A stretch of 64,000 bases of DNA from Saccharospirillum sp040881935 (GCF_040881935.1 NZ_JBBECH010000075.1:1-64000), one strand, 5' to 3'. Counted from the first letter of the stretch, positions 24,636 through 33,727 are shown. Numbers and translations are program-made. The notes: generated by a model from the letters alone, not told the origin.

Positions 24636-25861
24636 ACCTCCCCGCCTGGCGGCGGTGGGGTGTTGTCGGAGCCTCTGGCGTATTGACCGGTGTCGGGCAG
24701 GGGTTTGTAGCCTTTGCCGTATCTTCCCTGGTTAAACCAATAGCGGGTGATCTCGCCCTTGGCCGTGGCACGGTATCCATGGCTGTCGGGCTGGGTCGCC
24801 TGACGTCCGGCCTGGTATCTCCGCTGGCGGGCTATTTGTCCGATCGTTTCGGCACACGCTTACCCGTGCTGCTGGGTATGTTATTGCTTTCTCTGGGCCT
24901 GGCTCTGATGACCTTTATACAGTCCGCTACAGGTCTGGTGATTGTCTGGTCGGGGATCGTATCTGCCGGTGTTGCACTGGGCTTTATGGTGGCTCTGGAC
25001 AAACAGGTGGTTCAGTCAACGGTGCACCGCCGGGGGCTGGCATTGGCGGTCCGGTTTTCTGTGGTCGGCATTGTTACCGCCATCTTGATACCTGTGGTCG
25101 CCACTATGGTAAACCGGCTTGGCTGGCGGACAACTTGCCTGGTTTGGTCGGCCTTTATTTTTATACTGATACCTTTCGCGCTTGCCTTATTTCGAGGCAG
25201 CGAAACAACTATACAGACCCAGCGAGCATCCCTTTGGTTGAAGGCTGATAACAGGGTTAGCCAGAGCGGCTGGCGCGAGCTGATTACCGGCCGTGCATTT
25301 TTGTTGCTGGGCCTTGGGTTTATGGCGCAGGCCTCTGTTAATTCCGGATTGGCTGTACACTTAATACCGTTGGTTACCGATCAGGGGCATTCTGACCGCA
25401 TAGCGGCCGGCATGCTCAGCAGCCTGGTGTTGATGTCGATACCGGTACGTCTAGTGACCGGAACCTTGGCTGATCAACTTTCACCCAGAGCGCTCGCCAT
25501 TGTCTTTGGCAGTATTTTAATAACCGAGGGGCTTAGCCTGGTATGGTTCGCTAACTGGCCGACCCTGGTTGGGTTGATGGCCATGCTCATCATGCTGGCC
25601 ATCAGTGTTGGGGCTGGTACCTTGATCGTCATGATACTGGTCAGTCGGATATACGGAGAGCACCGGTTCGGGTCTGTCCAGGGTACGCTGATGTTGTTGC
25701 AAGTCCCCGGTACGACGCTGGCGCCTATTCTCACCGGATATGCGTTTGACCTGACTGATAGCTATCAGCTTGCCTTACTGGGTTTCGCTGGAGGGCTTTT
25801 GGCTGTCGGTATATCGCTGGTAATTTTTCGATCTGAGCTATCTGAAGTAACTCGTCCCTGA
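24617..25861 (+). CDS. MFS transporter, oxalate/formate-antiporter-like
   Basis: A 414-residue carrier with 12 predicted helices. LSDRFGTRLPVLLG after helix 2 is the MFS loop motif, and the arrangement resembles the organic-acid antiporter and monocarboxylate branch. It starts at GTG 24617 inside the end of the dctM-type gene; no better start is seen. As last gene of the CoA island it may export the acid released by the CoA-transferases or be a second uptake route. Function inferred from context only. Confidence 0.82.
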   Translation: MAAKPVNLPAWRRWGVVGASGVLTGVGQGFVAFAVSSLVKPIAGDLALGRGTVSMAVGLGRLTSGLVSPLAGYLSDRFGTRLPVLLGMLLLSLGLALMTFIQSATGLVIVWSGIVSAGVALGFMVALDKQVVQSTVHRRGLALAVRFSVVGIVTAILIPVVATMVNRLGWRTTCLVWSAFIFILIPFALALFRGSETTIQTQRASLWLKADNRVSQSGWRELITGRAFLLLGLGFMAQASVNSGLAVHLIPLVTDQGHSDRIAAGMLSSLVLMSIPVRLVTGTLADQLSPRALAIVFGSILITEGLSLVWFANWPTLVGLMAMLIMLAISVGAGTLIVMILVSRIYGEHRFGSVQGTLMLLQVPGTTLAPILTGYAFDLTDSYQLALLGFAGGLLAVGISLVIFRSELSEVTRP

Positions 25862-26077
25862 TTTGACACTATTGAATCTGGTTGGTCTGCCAGGCCAATA
25901 ACTGACTAATAAAGAAACGATTATGCCTCGGCATAACGCTTTACTTCCGTATTCGAGTCAACGGCTCGTTCGATATGAGCGACACTGCATGGCCAAATCA
26001 GCCACGAAGGTTGTCGATGATGAGACCTAGCTCCGTGCGCAATTAGCCCTACAATAATTGTTATAGAGCCGATCGTG

Positions 26078-26809
26078 TTAGAGCCGACGTATTGGTAGCC
26101 ACCGTTTCTGTGTTGCCTTTACTCCTGGAAAGGAGCGCTCCACCGTACGCATAACTAGAGTCAGTAAAATCACTATAGCCAGGTAGATGCCGGTAATCAG
26201 CAGTAGCGGCTCATATACCAGGAAGGTTTCGTCGCGCACGATATTGGCTGCTTGAAGCAAGTCCATAACGGCGATAGTTGACACCAAGGGAACCGATTTG
26301 AGCAACAGAATCATCTCACCGGTAAGAGAGGGCAGGCCGATCTGAAAAGCACGCGGCAGCCATAGCCGATACAGGATCTGCCAGGATGAGAGACCGAAAG
26401 CCCGGCCCGCTTCCAGCTCTCCAGACGGTACGCTCTGCATGGCACCGCGAAAGATCTCGCCAGAGTAGGCACCGACGCTCAAGATGAAGGTCAGTGCACC
26501 AAAGAAAAACGGTTCGCGAACAATTGGCCAGAACCAGCTTTCACGTAACCCGGGCACACCTTCCATCAGCCGGCCGACGCCGTAATAGAAGAAAAACAAC
26601 TGCACCAGCAGCGGAGTGCCACGAATGACGGTGACATAGGCACCGGCCAACCAAGCCACTGGTCGTGGGCCCCGCAATCGGGCCAGGGCGGTGAGGACAG
26701 CCAGAGCCAGCCCGGCGACGGCGGAAATTGCCACCAACAAGATGGTATTGAGAAAACCGGTCCAGAGGTACTCCTGGTAAAAAGGATCGCCAAGCCAGGA
26801 ATAATTCAT
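26078..26809 (-). CDS. Polar amino acid ABC permease (HisM type)
   Basis: A 243-residue inner-membrane permease with five or six helices and the EAA loop region (ELEAGRAFGLSSWQILYRLWLPRAFQIGLPSL) that docks the ATPase. It is the second of two paired permeases for an ABC importer of the cationic/polar amino acid family, and the last gene of the operon that begins with the oxygenase at 33727. A weak inverted repeat lies past the stop around 26050 but no clear terminator. Confidence 0.9.
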   Translation of the reverse strand: MNYSWLGDPFYQEYLWTGFLNTILLVAISAVAGLALAVLTALARLRGPRPVAWLAGAYVTVIRGTPLLVQLFFFYYGVGRLMEGVPGLRESWFWPIVREPFFFGALTFILSVGAYSGEIFRGAMQSVPSGELEAGRAFGLSSWQILYRLWLPRAFQIGLPSLTGEMILLLKSVPLVSTIAVMDLLQAANIVRDETFLVYEPLLLITGIYLAIVILLTLVMRTVERSFPGVKATQKRWLPIRRL

Positions 26810-26810
26810 A

Positions 26811-27509
26811 TTAGGCTTCCCCCCGGCGCACGCGGCGTTCCAGTCGTTGAAAGATGGCGGTCGATGTCATGGTCATAAGCAGATAGATGGCCCCTGCGGC
26901 GGCGTAGAATACAAAATGGGCGCGGCTGCTGGCGGCGGCCTGCTGAATGGTGAAGAAGAGTTCGTTGAAGCCGATAACACTGATCAGAGCCGTATCCTTT
27001 ATCAGGATCAGCCATAAATTGGATAGACCGGGTAGAGCGTTGGGCCACATACCAGGCAGAACGATGCGGTGAAAACGTGTCCAGCGTGAAAAGCCGAAGG
27101 CGTCGGCCGCTTCGATTTGGCCTCGCGGAATGGCGACAATCGCTCCCCGAAAAACCTCTGTCATGTATGCGCCCTGAACAAATGCCAGCACGCCGACGGC
27201 CGTAGCGAAACCGCTGATTTCGATGCGGCTGTCCAACCCGAACAGGTTCAGTAGCCACTCAATGGCGTCGCCCCCGGCGTAGTACAGAAGGATGATTAGC
27301 AATAATTCCGGTACGGCCCGGATCAGAGTTGAGTAGCCGGTAGCCAGCGCACGTAAGGGAGTTATAGGGCTGAGTTTGGCGCTTGCGCCGATCAGACCCA
27401 GCATCAAGCCGATCGCGTAAGCCAGAACAGCGATCTGCAAGGTGATCAGGGCACCATGGGCGATAGGCCCTGCCCAGTCGAGCAAGCTCTCCGGTTGCAT
27501 GGCAGTCAT
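26811..27509 (-). CDS. Polar amino acid ABC permease (HisQ type)
   Basis: A 232-residue permease of the same family, with EAA loop EAADAFGFSRWTRFHRIVLPGMWPNALPGL. It separates from its partner by one base. It is separated from the binding-protein gene upstream by 95 bases that hold a strong stem-loop. Together with the partner permease, ATPase and binding protein it forms a complete histidine/arginine-type importer. Confidence 0.9.
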   Translation of the reverse strand: MTAMQPESLLDWAGPIAHGALITLQIAVLAYAIGLMLGLIGASAKLSPITPLRALATGYSTLIRAVPELLLIILLYYAGGDAIEWLLNLFGLDSRIEISGFATAVGVLAFVQGAYMTEVFRGAIVAIPRGQIEAADAFGFSRWTRFHRIVLPGMWPNALPGLSNLWLILIKDTALISVIGFNELFFTIQQAAASSRAHFVFYAAAGAIYLLMTMTSTAIFQRLERRVRRGEA

Positions 27510-27543
27510 GAGGTTTGGGTTCCTGTCTTGCTTGACGAATCAA

Positions 27544-27582
27544 ACCCCGGCCGGGGCGACTTGCGCCCGTTTCGACCGGGGT
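27544..27582 (-). other. Stem-loop between binding protein and permease genes
   Basis: On the minus strand ACCCCGGTC pairs with GGCCGGGGT (27582-27574 with 27552-27544, one G-U), enclosing a second stem GGGCG/CGCCC. Long, GC-rich, no T run. Likely limits readthrough into, or stabilises the mRNA before, the permease genes. Confidence 0.7.
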
Positions 27583-27604
27583 GCGGGTTAGGTCGGTGCC
27601 CGCT

Positions 27605-28384
27605 TTATTCGTAGACGCAAACGTCGGTACCCAGGTACTCCTCTGAGAGGCGGCCGCAGGTACCGTTATTGATCACAGTGCGCACGGCTGCATTGAGGTC
27701 GCGCTCCAGGGCGTCGTCGTCCTGGCGCAAACCGATACCGATACCCTCGCCATAAGCCTCGTGGCGTGGTGCGGTGTCCTTGATCTCAAATGCCGAGGCT
27801 TCATCGCGCTCGATGAACTGGGCCATGGCGATCTGGTCGGCCAGAATGACGTCCAGTCGACTGGATAGCAGATCGGCGTTGACCTGCTCGGCTTGGTCAT
27901 AAATGCGGATATCGACTCCGCTATCGCGCAATGCGCGACGAGCGTAATTGGCGTTGGTTGTAGCTGCCTGTACACCCAGTACCAGGCCATCAAGCCCGTC
28001 TGGGATGTCCAGGTCGCGGTCGGTTGCGGCGACGTAAGCACCCGGAGTGAAGTAGTAGGGAATGCTGAAGTCGATGACTTCCTGGCGCTGTTCTGTAATC
28101 GACATGGAATTCATAATCAGATCGATGCGGCCGTCGTTTAACGACGGAATGATGCCGCTCCAGCCTGTGGGTGCGATTTCACAGGTGCGGCCCATCTGCT
28201 CGCAAATGGCGAAGGCCAAATCGACCTCGAAGCCGGTCCATTCACCGCTGGACGCTTTGTAGGTAAAAGGCGGGTAGGGTTCGCCGGAAATACCGATCTG
28301 GATCGGATCTTCGGCTTGGGCATGGAAGGACGTCGCCAAAAAGGCGGTCAGAGTGGCTGTAACAAGTAACAGCTTGGATTTCAT
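27605..28384 (-). CDS. Amino acid ABC substrate-binding protein (LAO/ArgT family)
   Basis: A 259-residue periplasmic protein with signal peptide to about residue 24 (TSFHAQAED). It follows the lysine/arginine/ornithine-binding family: WSGIIPSLNDGRIDLIMNSM, the Arg of ITEQRQEV that binds the alpha-carboxylate, and the Asp of DVILADQIA that binds the alpha-amino group. The ligand is thus an alpha-amino acid, probably with a cationic side chain. Since the operon also holds an aminotransferase and a 2-oxo-acid decarboxylase, the imported amino acid is likely their substrate: arginine, or an N-methylated lysine in my hypothesis. Confidence 0.9.
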   Translation of the reverse strand: MKSKLLLVTATLTAFLATSFHAQAEDPIQIGISGEPYPPFTYKASSGEWTGFEVDLAFAICEQMGRTCEIAPTGWSGIIPSLNDGRIDLIMNSMSITEQRQEVIDFSIPYYFTPGAYVAATDRDLDIPDGLDGLVLGVQAATTNANYARRALRDSGVDIRIYDQAEQVNADLLSSRLDVILADQIAMAQFIERDEASAFEIKDTAPRHEAYGEGIGIGLRQDDDALERDLNAAVRTVINNGTCGRLSEEYLGTDVCVYE

Positions 28385-28432
28385 GTTGTTCTCCTGTCTT
28401 CTTCAGGTTTTCGGTAGCGCCTGGACTGTCTC

Positions 28433-29215
28433 TCAGGCGGTCGGTGAAGCAAATTTCTGGCACCGGGGGTCATTGAAGACCGACTCGGGTGTGCCGGCGA
28501 CCTCGATCCGGCCGGTGTCGAGATACACCACCTGGTCGGACACTTCGCGGGCAAAATGCATTTCGTGTGTGACCAGCAACATGGTGCGGCCTTCATCCGC
28601 CAGATCGCGGATTACGCTCAGCACCTCACTGACTAGCTCAGGGTCGAGTGCCGACGTCGGTTCGTCGAATAGCAGTATGTCGGGCTCCATCGCCAGGGCC
28701 CGGGCTATGGCGACGCGTTGCTGCTGACCTCCGGAAAGTGCCACTGGGTAGGCGTCGCGTTTATCGATCATGCCGACCTTCTCCAGGTAGTGGTCGCCCA
28801 GTTGGCTGGCCTGGCGCCGGCTCATGTGTTTTACGTGGCGCGGGGCTTCGATGACGTTGCCCAGCACGCTTAGGTGCGGCCAGAGGTTGAACTGCTGGAA
28901 CACCATGGTGACGCGGCTGCGTAATCGCTCCAGATCGCTGTGGGCAATTCGCTGGCCATTGCCAAATTGAAAACGCTCACCGGCGATGCACACTTCTCCC
29001 CGATCCGGTCGTTCCAGCAGGTTCAGGCAACGCAGCAGAGTGCTCTTGCCGGAACCGCTGGCCCCGATGATGGCTGTTACCGTGCCTTCTGGTACCGCCA
29101 GTGACACGTCTTTGAGCACTTCGGTATCGCCGAAGCACTTGACCAGATGGTCGACGGTGATGGCTGTATGGCTGTTGGCGGCGTCGGCTGTCGGGTTGCT
29201 TGCGGTCATGAGCAC
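28433..29215 (-). CDS. Amino acid ABC importer ATPase (HisP/GlnQ type)
   Basis: A 260-residue ATPase: Walker A GASGSGKST, Q-loop VFQQFNLWPH, signature LSGGQQQR, Walker B LLFDEPTSALD, His switch THEMHFA. GTG 29215 has GGAGG 5 bases upstream within the aminotransferase end; an ATG two codons later is the alternative. It follows the aminotransferase directly with no spare base, and the binding-protein gene comes 48 bases further on. Energises the importer encoded by the next three genes. Confidence 0.92.
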   Translation of the reverse strand: MLMTASNPTADAANSHTAITVDHLVKCFGDTEVLKDVSLAVPEGTVTAIIGASGSGKSTLLRCLNLLERPDRGEVCIAGERFQFGNGQRIAHSDLERLRSRVTMVFQQFNLWPHLSVLGNVIEAPRHVKHMSRRQASQLGDHYLEKVGMIDKRDAYPVALSGGQQQRVAIARALAMEPDILLFDEPTSALDPELVSEVLSVIRDLADEGRTMLLVTHEMHFAREVSDQVVYLDTGRIEVAGTPESVFNDPRCQKFASPTA

Positions 29216-30400
29216 TTACGCCTCCCCAGAGCTGGTGATGGAGGTGGCGAAACGTCCGATGCGTTGGCACGCCTGGGTCAGCCGCTCGGCATCGACGGTC
29301 AGGCTTAACCGTACAAAGCCTGCGGCGGAAGGCCCGAATGCCTCGCCGGACAAGACCGAGACGCCAGCTTGGTTCAGTAAGTGATCGGCAAATTCCTGGG
29401 AAGTCAGCCCGGTCGAACGGATGTCCACCATGACGAACATGCCAGCCGGTGGCTTAACGACAGCAATCCCGGGGTAATCTGCCAGAACGTCGCAGACGGC
29501 ATTACGGCGGGCGCGGTAGGTGTCGCGCATCTCCTCCAGAGCAGCCGGAGGGTGAGCCAGGGCTTCGATGGCGGCGTCCTGGATAAAGTCCGGACAACCA
29601 TAGAGCATGCACAAAGCCAAATTGCCCAGGTGAACGCATAACTGAGCCGGGCCAAGTACCCAGCCTACGCGCCACCCGGTCATGGCATGTGATTTGGACA
29701 AGCTGGAGACTACGACCGTTCGTTCGGCCATGCCGGGTAAAGCGAAGGCGCACTGGTGCTCTCCATCGAAGATCAGCTCAGCGTAGACTTCATCCGAAAT
29801 CAGCCAAAGGTCGTGGTGCTGGCATAGCTCGGCGATGGCCTGCCAAGTGTCAGCATCAATTAGTTGACCGGTGGGGTTGTGCGGGCTGTTCAGCAGGATC
29901 GCGCGGGTACGTGGGGTGATCGCCGCGGCGATGTCGGCCGCGTCCAGCCTGAAGCCTCTATCGCCGCGCAGAGGCACCTGAACCACGCGACTTCCGGTGG
30001 CCTGGATGACGGCCTCGTACGTGACGTAGCCCGGTTCGGGCACGATGACTTCATCGCCCGGATCGAGCAGGCACTGGGCGGTGGCGTAGAGCCCACACTG
30101 GGCACCAGCCAACACCACCACGTTGTCAGCATCGGCGGCCACACCCTGCTGCCGGTAATGGCCGGCGATGGCTTCGCGCAACGCCAGCTTGCCCTCTACT
30201 TCGGCGTAGTGGGTGGCGCCACCGCGCAGGCTGGCCACAGCGCTTTCTATGATGGGCGCGGGTGTGGTGAAATCCGGGTCGCCCACGGACAGTAGGGTGA
30301 TGTCTTCGCCTTGTGCCTGGCGGGCCAGAGCCCGGTTGTGTATGTCCCAGGCCGCGGCACCTTCGCCGGCGATCCGTGTAGTGAGTTTGGCGTAGCGCAT
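29216..30400 (-). CDS. PLP-dependent aminotransferase, AruH-like
   Basis: A 394-residue class I/II aminotransferase. Visible marks: SVGDPDFTTP at the N-terminus, NSPHNPTG for substrate binding, ISDEVYAEL with the pyridoxal Asp and Tyr, the Schiff-base Lys in SSLSKSHAMTGWRVGW, and a C-terminal FVRLSLT Arg. With the AruI-like decarboxylase directly upstream it matches the arginine:pyruvate transaminase/2-ketoarginine decarboxylase pair of Pseudomonas. The two genes overlap by one base. The actual amino acid may be arginine or another cationic one; the companion oxygenases are not part of the known arginine route. Confidence 0.85.
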   Translation of the reverse strand: MRYAKLTTRIAGEGAAAWDIHNRALARQAQGEDITLLSVGDPDFTTPAPIIESAVASLRGGATHYAEVEGKLALREAIAGHYRQQGVAADADNVVVLAGAQCGLYATAQCLLDPGDEVIVPEPGYVTYEAVIQATGSRVVQVPLRGDRGFRLDAADIAAAITPRTRAILLNSPHNPTGQLIDADTWQAIAELCQHHDLWLISDEVYAELIFDGEHQCAFALPGMAERTVVVSSLSKSHAMTGWRVGWVLGPAQLCVHLGNLALCMLYGCPDFIQDAAIEALAHPPAALEEMRDTYRARRNAVCDVLADYPGIAVVKPPAGMFVMVDIRSTGLTSQEFADHLLNQAGVSVLSGEAFGPSAAGFVRLSLTVDAERLTQACQRIGRFATSITSSGEA

Positions 30401-32007
30401 TAGGCGTGTCCTGTATTGTGCATCCAGGGTTGAGTGGGAATTTCGATCAGAACGGGTCGGGTTGCCTCATCGGCCTGACTTAACGCCTCGGCCAGTTGCG
30501 TCGGGCGTTCGCAACGCCGGTAGTCCAGAGCGAAGGCTTGGGCAAGGGCGCTGATGTCGGGTGCAATCAGATCAACCCCCAGCGCGTTCACATCGCTGGC
30601 GGCCATGCTGCGGCGTATTTCGTCATAACCGTTGTTGTTCCAGACGATCACCACAATTGGTCGGCCCAGATCGCGTGCAGACCCCAATTCGGCCAGAGTG
30701 AATTGCAGGCCGCCATCGCCGACCAGGGCGACGACCTGCGCATCAGGTCGAGCCAGAGCCGCCCCCAAAGCGGCGGGTAATGCGTAGCCCAGGGTGCCGA
30801 AGCCGGTTGCGGCGCTGAACCAGTGTCGGGGCCGGGGCATGGATACCCAGTAGTTGCCGGCGTAGGCCGGCCCGGTGGAGTCGCCAACGATGATGGCGTC
30901 CGGGAGGGTTTCTGTCAGCGTCTGCAGCAGTGGCAGGTGCGGTGCAACGTCAGCCTGGTCGTGCAGCGCCAGAGCGTTGCGCACATTCGCAGCGCGAGCG
31001 GCTCCATGCTTGTCAATAGTACCAGCGGGCAGGTTTTCGTTGAGTGCCACCAGCATGTTGGCTGCATCGGCCAGGATGGCGAGGTCAGCGCGTTGGTTCC
31101 GACCGAGCTGCTGAGCATCGATGTCTACCCTGATCAGTCGACCGGTTAACGCGAAGCCGTCATCAAAGACCAGATCGTAATCGGTTTCCCCCAGTTCAGT
31201 GCCCACCGCTAGCACGACGTCGGCGCGAGCGGCCAGTTCTCGACTGGCGGGCAGGCTGGCTGTGGCGCCCAGGTCCAGAGGATGATCGCGACCCAGGATA
31301 CCCTTAGCGTTTATGGTGGTTAGCGCCGGGGCATCCAGACGTTCAATCAGGGCGCGTGCGGCCTCGGGCGCATCCACGCAACCACCACCCAGTAATACCA
31401 GCGGGTTCTCGGCGCCGACCAGCCAGTCTATAGCCTGACTGATGGCGGCCGGAGCTGGAGCTGGCGGGTAAATACGTGCCGGTTGAATTCTTGCCTTGGG
31501 CGCGGGTTGGGCCAATACATCAAGCGGAACTTCCAGGTGTACCGGCCCCGGCCGGGCGCTGTGGAATATAGCAAAGGCGCGCGCCACGGCTTCCGGCAGT
31601 GCCGACGGGTCCAGTATCGTCTGGCTGAAGACGCTTACCCCACTGAGTGTTGCTTGCTGATCGGGCATTTCGTGCAGGCGGCCTTGTCCCCGACCCAGGG
31701 TGGCGCGCCGGTTCACGCTGGAGATCACCAGCATGGGGATGGAGTCGGCCAGGGCCTGCCCCATGGCTGTGGCGATGTTGGTCATGCCTGGCCCGGTGAT
31801 GATGAAGCAGGCCGCGGGACGGCCACTGGCGCGGGCATAGCCATCAGCCATAAAGCCGGCGCCCTGTTCATGGCGTGGGGTCTGATGGCGAATGGTACTG
31901 TCGTTCAGGGCTCGGTACAGCTCCAGAGTGTGGACACCCGGAATGCCGAAAGCGGTATCGATGCCGTGCGCAGCAAGCAGGTCAAGCAGTAAACGAGCGC
32001 ACGTCAT
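30400..32007 (-). CDS. Thiamine diphosphate 2-oxo acid decarboxylase, AruI-like
   Basis: A 535-residue enzyme of the acetolactate synthase/decarboxylase superfamily. The catalytic Glu lies in TPRHEQGAGFMADGYAR, and the ThDP-Mg site is GDGGLQFTLAEL through WNNNGYDEI. The N-terminal region (AFGIPGVHTLELYRAL, and later ISSVNRRATLGRGQGRLHE) matches 5-guanidino-2-oxopentanoate decarboxylase (AruI), which turns 2-ketoarginine into 4-guanidinobutanal. It overlaps the HD gene upstream by 4 bases and the aminotransferase downstream by 1. No aldehyde dehydrogenase follows in this operon, so the aldehyde must be handled elsewhere or by the oxygenases. Confidence 0.85.
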   Translation of the reverse strand: MTCARLLLDLLAAHGIDTAFGIPGVHTLELYRALNDSTIRHQTPRHEQGAGFMADGYARASGRPAACFIITGPGMTNIATAMGQALADSIPMLVISSVNRRATLGRGQGRLHEMPDQQATLSGVSVFSQTILDPSALPEAVARAFAIFHSARPGPVHLEVPLDVLAQPAPKARIQPARIYPPAPAPAAISQAIDWLVGAENPLVLLGGGCVDAPEAARALIERLDAPALTTINAKGILGRDHPLDLGATASLPASRELAARADVVLAVGTELGETDYDLVFDDGFALTGRLIRVDIDAQQLGRNQRADLAILADAANMLVALNENLPAGTIDKHGAARAANVRNALALHDQADVAPHLPLLQTLTETLPDAIIVGDSTGPAYAGNYWVSMPRPRHWFSAATGFGTLGYALPAALGAALARPDAQVVALVGDGGLQFTLAELGSARDLGRPIVVIVWNNNGYDEIRRSMAASDVNALGVDLIAPDISALAQAFALDYRRCERPTQLAEALSQADEATRPVLIEIPTQPWMHNTGHA

Positions 32008-32597
32008 GAGCGGCCGCCACTGTCGTGATCAGTCAGTTCGGGCAGACCGCCGAATGGCGGGCGGCCCAGGATGTTCTCAACCATGGGCAAAAAGGTCTCC
32101 AGGGGCAGGGTGTCGTAATCCGGATCAAAACTGGTCTGATCCCACTGATCGCAGAACCGGACGGTACGGGCATAGGCCGGGTGCTCAAGGTATTGTTCGC
32201 GGGCCCGCGGATCCTGACCGAAAAACTGCCGGTAGTGATACCCCTGAAACAATTCGTGGTGGCGAATCATCCAGGTATTCAACGGATCGATGAAAGGTTC
32301 CAGTATCGCGGCAGCGATTTCGGCGTGGTTGGCGGGGGCAAGGTCATCGCCAATGTCATGCAGCAGCGCACAGACCACCATTTCTTCGTCAGCACCGTCG
32401 CGTAAGGCACGGCTGGCCGTTTGTAGGCTGTGTTCGTAGCGATCCACCGGGTAACCGTGCGTATCGCCCGCCAGCCGGTGCAGGTGTTCGATGACCCGGC
32501 GCGGAGCGTCGGCCAGATAATGCCGGAAGCGTTCATCGATCAGTGCCCAGTCCTGCTGGTGAGCCTGTTCAAAGCGGGTGAAGCGGGCCTGTTTCAT
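32004..32597 (-). CDS. HD-domain protein, PhnZ/TmpB-like diiron oxygenase candidate
   Basis: A 197-residue HD-fold protein. Metal ligands in family order: His 56 (RYEHSLQTA), His 80-Asp 81 (LLHDIGD), His 91 (NHAEI), His 113/114 (IRHHELFQGY) and an Asp around 150-153 (FCDQWDQ). The pattern with GADEEMVVCALLHDIGD fits the mixed-valent diiron oxygenases PhnZ and TmpB rather than nucleotide phosphohydrolases. Those enzymes oxidatively cut the bond next to a carbinol made by a partner 2-oxoglutarate oxygenase, and just such a partner overlaps it by 4 bases upstream. Substrate unknown; oxygenase activity is inferred. Confidence 0.75.
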   Translation of the reverse strand: MKQARFTRFEQAHQQDWALIDERFRHYLADAPRRVIEHLHRLAGDTHGYPVDRYEHSLQTASRALRDGADEEMVVCALLHDIGDDLAPANHAEIAAAILEPFIDPLNTWMIRHHELFQGYHYRQFFGQDPRAREQYLEHPAYARTVRFCDQWDQTSFDPDYDTLPLETFLPMVENILGRPPFGGLPELTDHDSGGRS

Positions 32598-33727
32598 GCG
32601 TGGCTCTCCGGTGTGTGAGTGCTCAGTTGGCGTTTCAGAACGCGTCGCCGGCTGGTGGTGCTATCCCGGTCGACATAGCCCTGACGCAGGTGGCGGATGC
32701 CACCATCGAGCTGGAAGGCCTTGCGCCCGTGCAGCAGGCGGTAATTGTCCATGATCAGCATCTGACCGGGAGCCAATTTCAAACTGACGGTCAATTCCTC
32801 GCTGGTGACCAGGCGGTAAAAAGCCTGACGAGCGGCGTAAAAAGCATCCAGTTCATCGGGATCCAGTGCCGGGACGCGTTCCGTGCGATTGGAGTAGCGT
32901 ACACGTACTGGTGTTCCGTGGCTGTCCAGTTCGATGAGCGGTCCTTCGCTTTCCAGAAAAGTGGTTTCGTCCTGATAACGGAAGCCGGGCCAGACCCGAG
33001 TCAGGCATTGATAGGCAGTCGGGTCCGAGGTTTTCAGTCGCTCAGCGGCCATGAAGCCATCGGCCAGTGTGCTGTCGCCACTGTCGGCAGCGTTGCTCAG
33101 ACAGTGCAACCAAATGTAACCGGGAATAGGATCGCGGTAAGGGTTGTCGGTGTGCGGTTCCAGGCCACGTTGGGTCATGGTGAGGTCGTATGCGTTTGCG
33201 ACCGACTTTACATCGGCAATGCCGCCCCAGTTGGTACGACGCAGCGGACCGATCCGGTCGATCAGCGGCTGCATGCCGTCTTCTTCGGCAGGCACTCCGT
33301 CGACCAACACGAAACCGAAACGGTGCAACCGATCAAGCAATCCGAGCAAGGAGGTATCGTCGACCAGGGCTTTAGCGAAATCAGCCCGCGGTACGCTTGC
33401 CAGGCTGGCGTCCCAGAGTAAACGGTCAGGGTCCGCATTGGCCTGTTCTTTGGTGGTTAGATCGTCAAGATTATAGTGGGTTTGAGTGCCATCGCTGAAG
33501 TGAAGTTCAATCTGATCACCGGCCCGATCGGCACAGGTCAGTGTAAGGTCCAGGGGCAGTTCAGCCGCTTCGATCAACCGCTGGCCGGTGCGTGGGTCGA
33601 GGGTATTGGCATCGGGAGCACGCTCGCGTAACCAGAGGGCCGCGAATTCACGCAGCATACCGCCGGTATCGAGGATCAGACGTCGCTGATCGGTGGACAT
33701 TCGAACCTGGACTGTGGCACTCGTCAT
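32594..33727 (-). CDS. 2-oxoglutarate oxygenase, gamma-butyrobetaine hydroxylase/TmpA-like
   Basis: A 377-residue Fe(II)/2-oxoglutarate enzyme: an N-terminal small domain (about 1-90) and a TauD-type barrel. Iron ligands are His 192 and Asp 194 (EPHTDNP) and His 333 (RLLHGRKAF). Compared with human gamma-butyrobetaine hydroxylase, the trimethylammonium cage reads Trp 167, Ala 171, Tyr 180 in place of Tyr 177, Trp 181, Tyr 194, so the ligand is related but not the same. The N-terminal domain lacks the zinc cysteines of the human enzyme. First gene of the operon, divergent from a GlxA-type regulator. Likely hydroxylates a cationic, possibly quaternary amine substrate for the HD partner. Confidence 0.82.
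   Translation of the reverse strand: MTSATVQVRMSTDQRRLILDTGGMLREFAALWLRERAPDANTLDPRTGQRLIEAAELPLDLTLTCADRAGDQIELHFSDGTQTHYNLDDLTTKEQANADPDRLLWDASLASVPRADFAKALVDDTSLLGLLDRLHRFGFVLVDGVPAEEDGMQPLIDRIGPLRRTNWGGIADVKSVANAYDLTMTQRGLEPHTDNPYRDPIPGYIWLHCLSNAADSGDSTLADGFMAAERLKTSDPTAYQCLTRVWPGFRYQDETTFLESEGPLIELDSHGTPVRVRYSNRTERVPALDPDELDAFYAARQAFYRLVTSEELTVSLKLAPGQMLIMDNYRLLHGRKAFQLDGGIRHLRQGYVDRDSTTSRRRVLKRQLSTHTPESHA

Noticed and set aside
25921..25936. TTATGCC-TC-GGCATAA palindrome as terminator after the MFS gene
   Set aside because: The stem is short, the loop is too small unless the stem is trimmed, and no T run follows.
32600..33421. 273-codon plus-strand frame opposite the oxygenase gene
   Set aside because: Shadow of a gene with intact iron-binding motifs; no start context and no family match.
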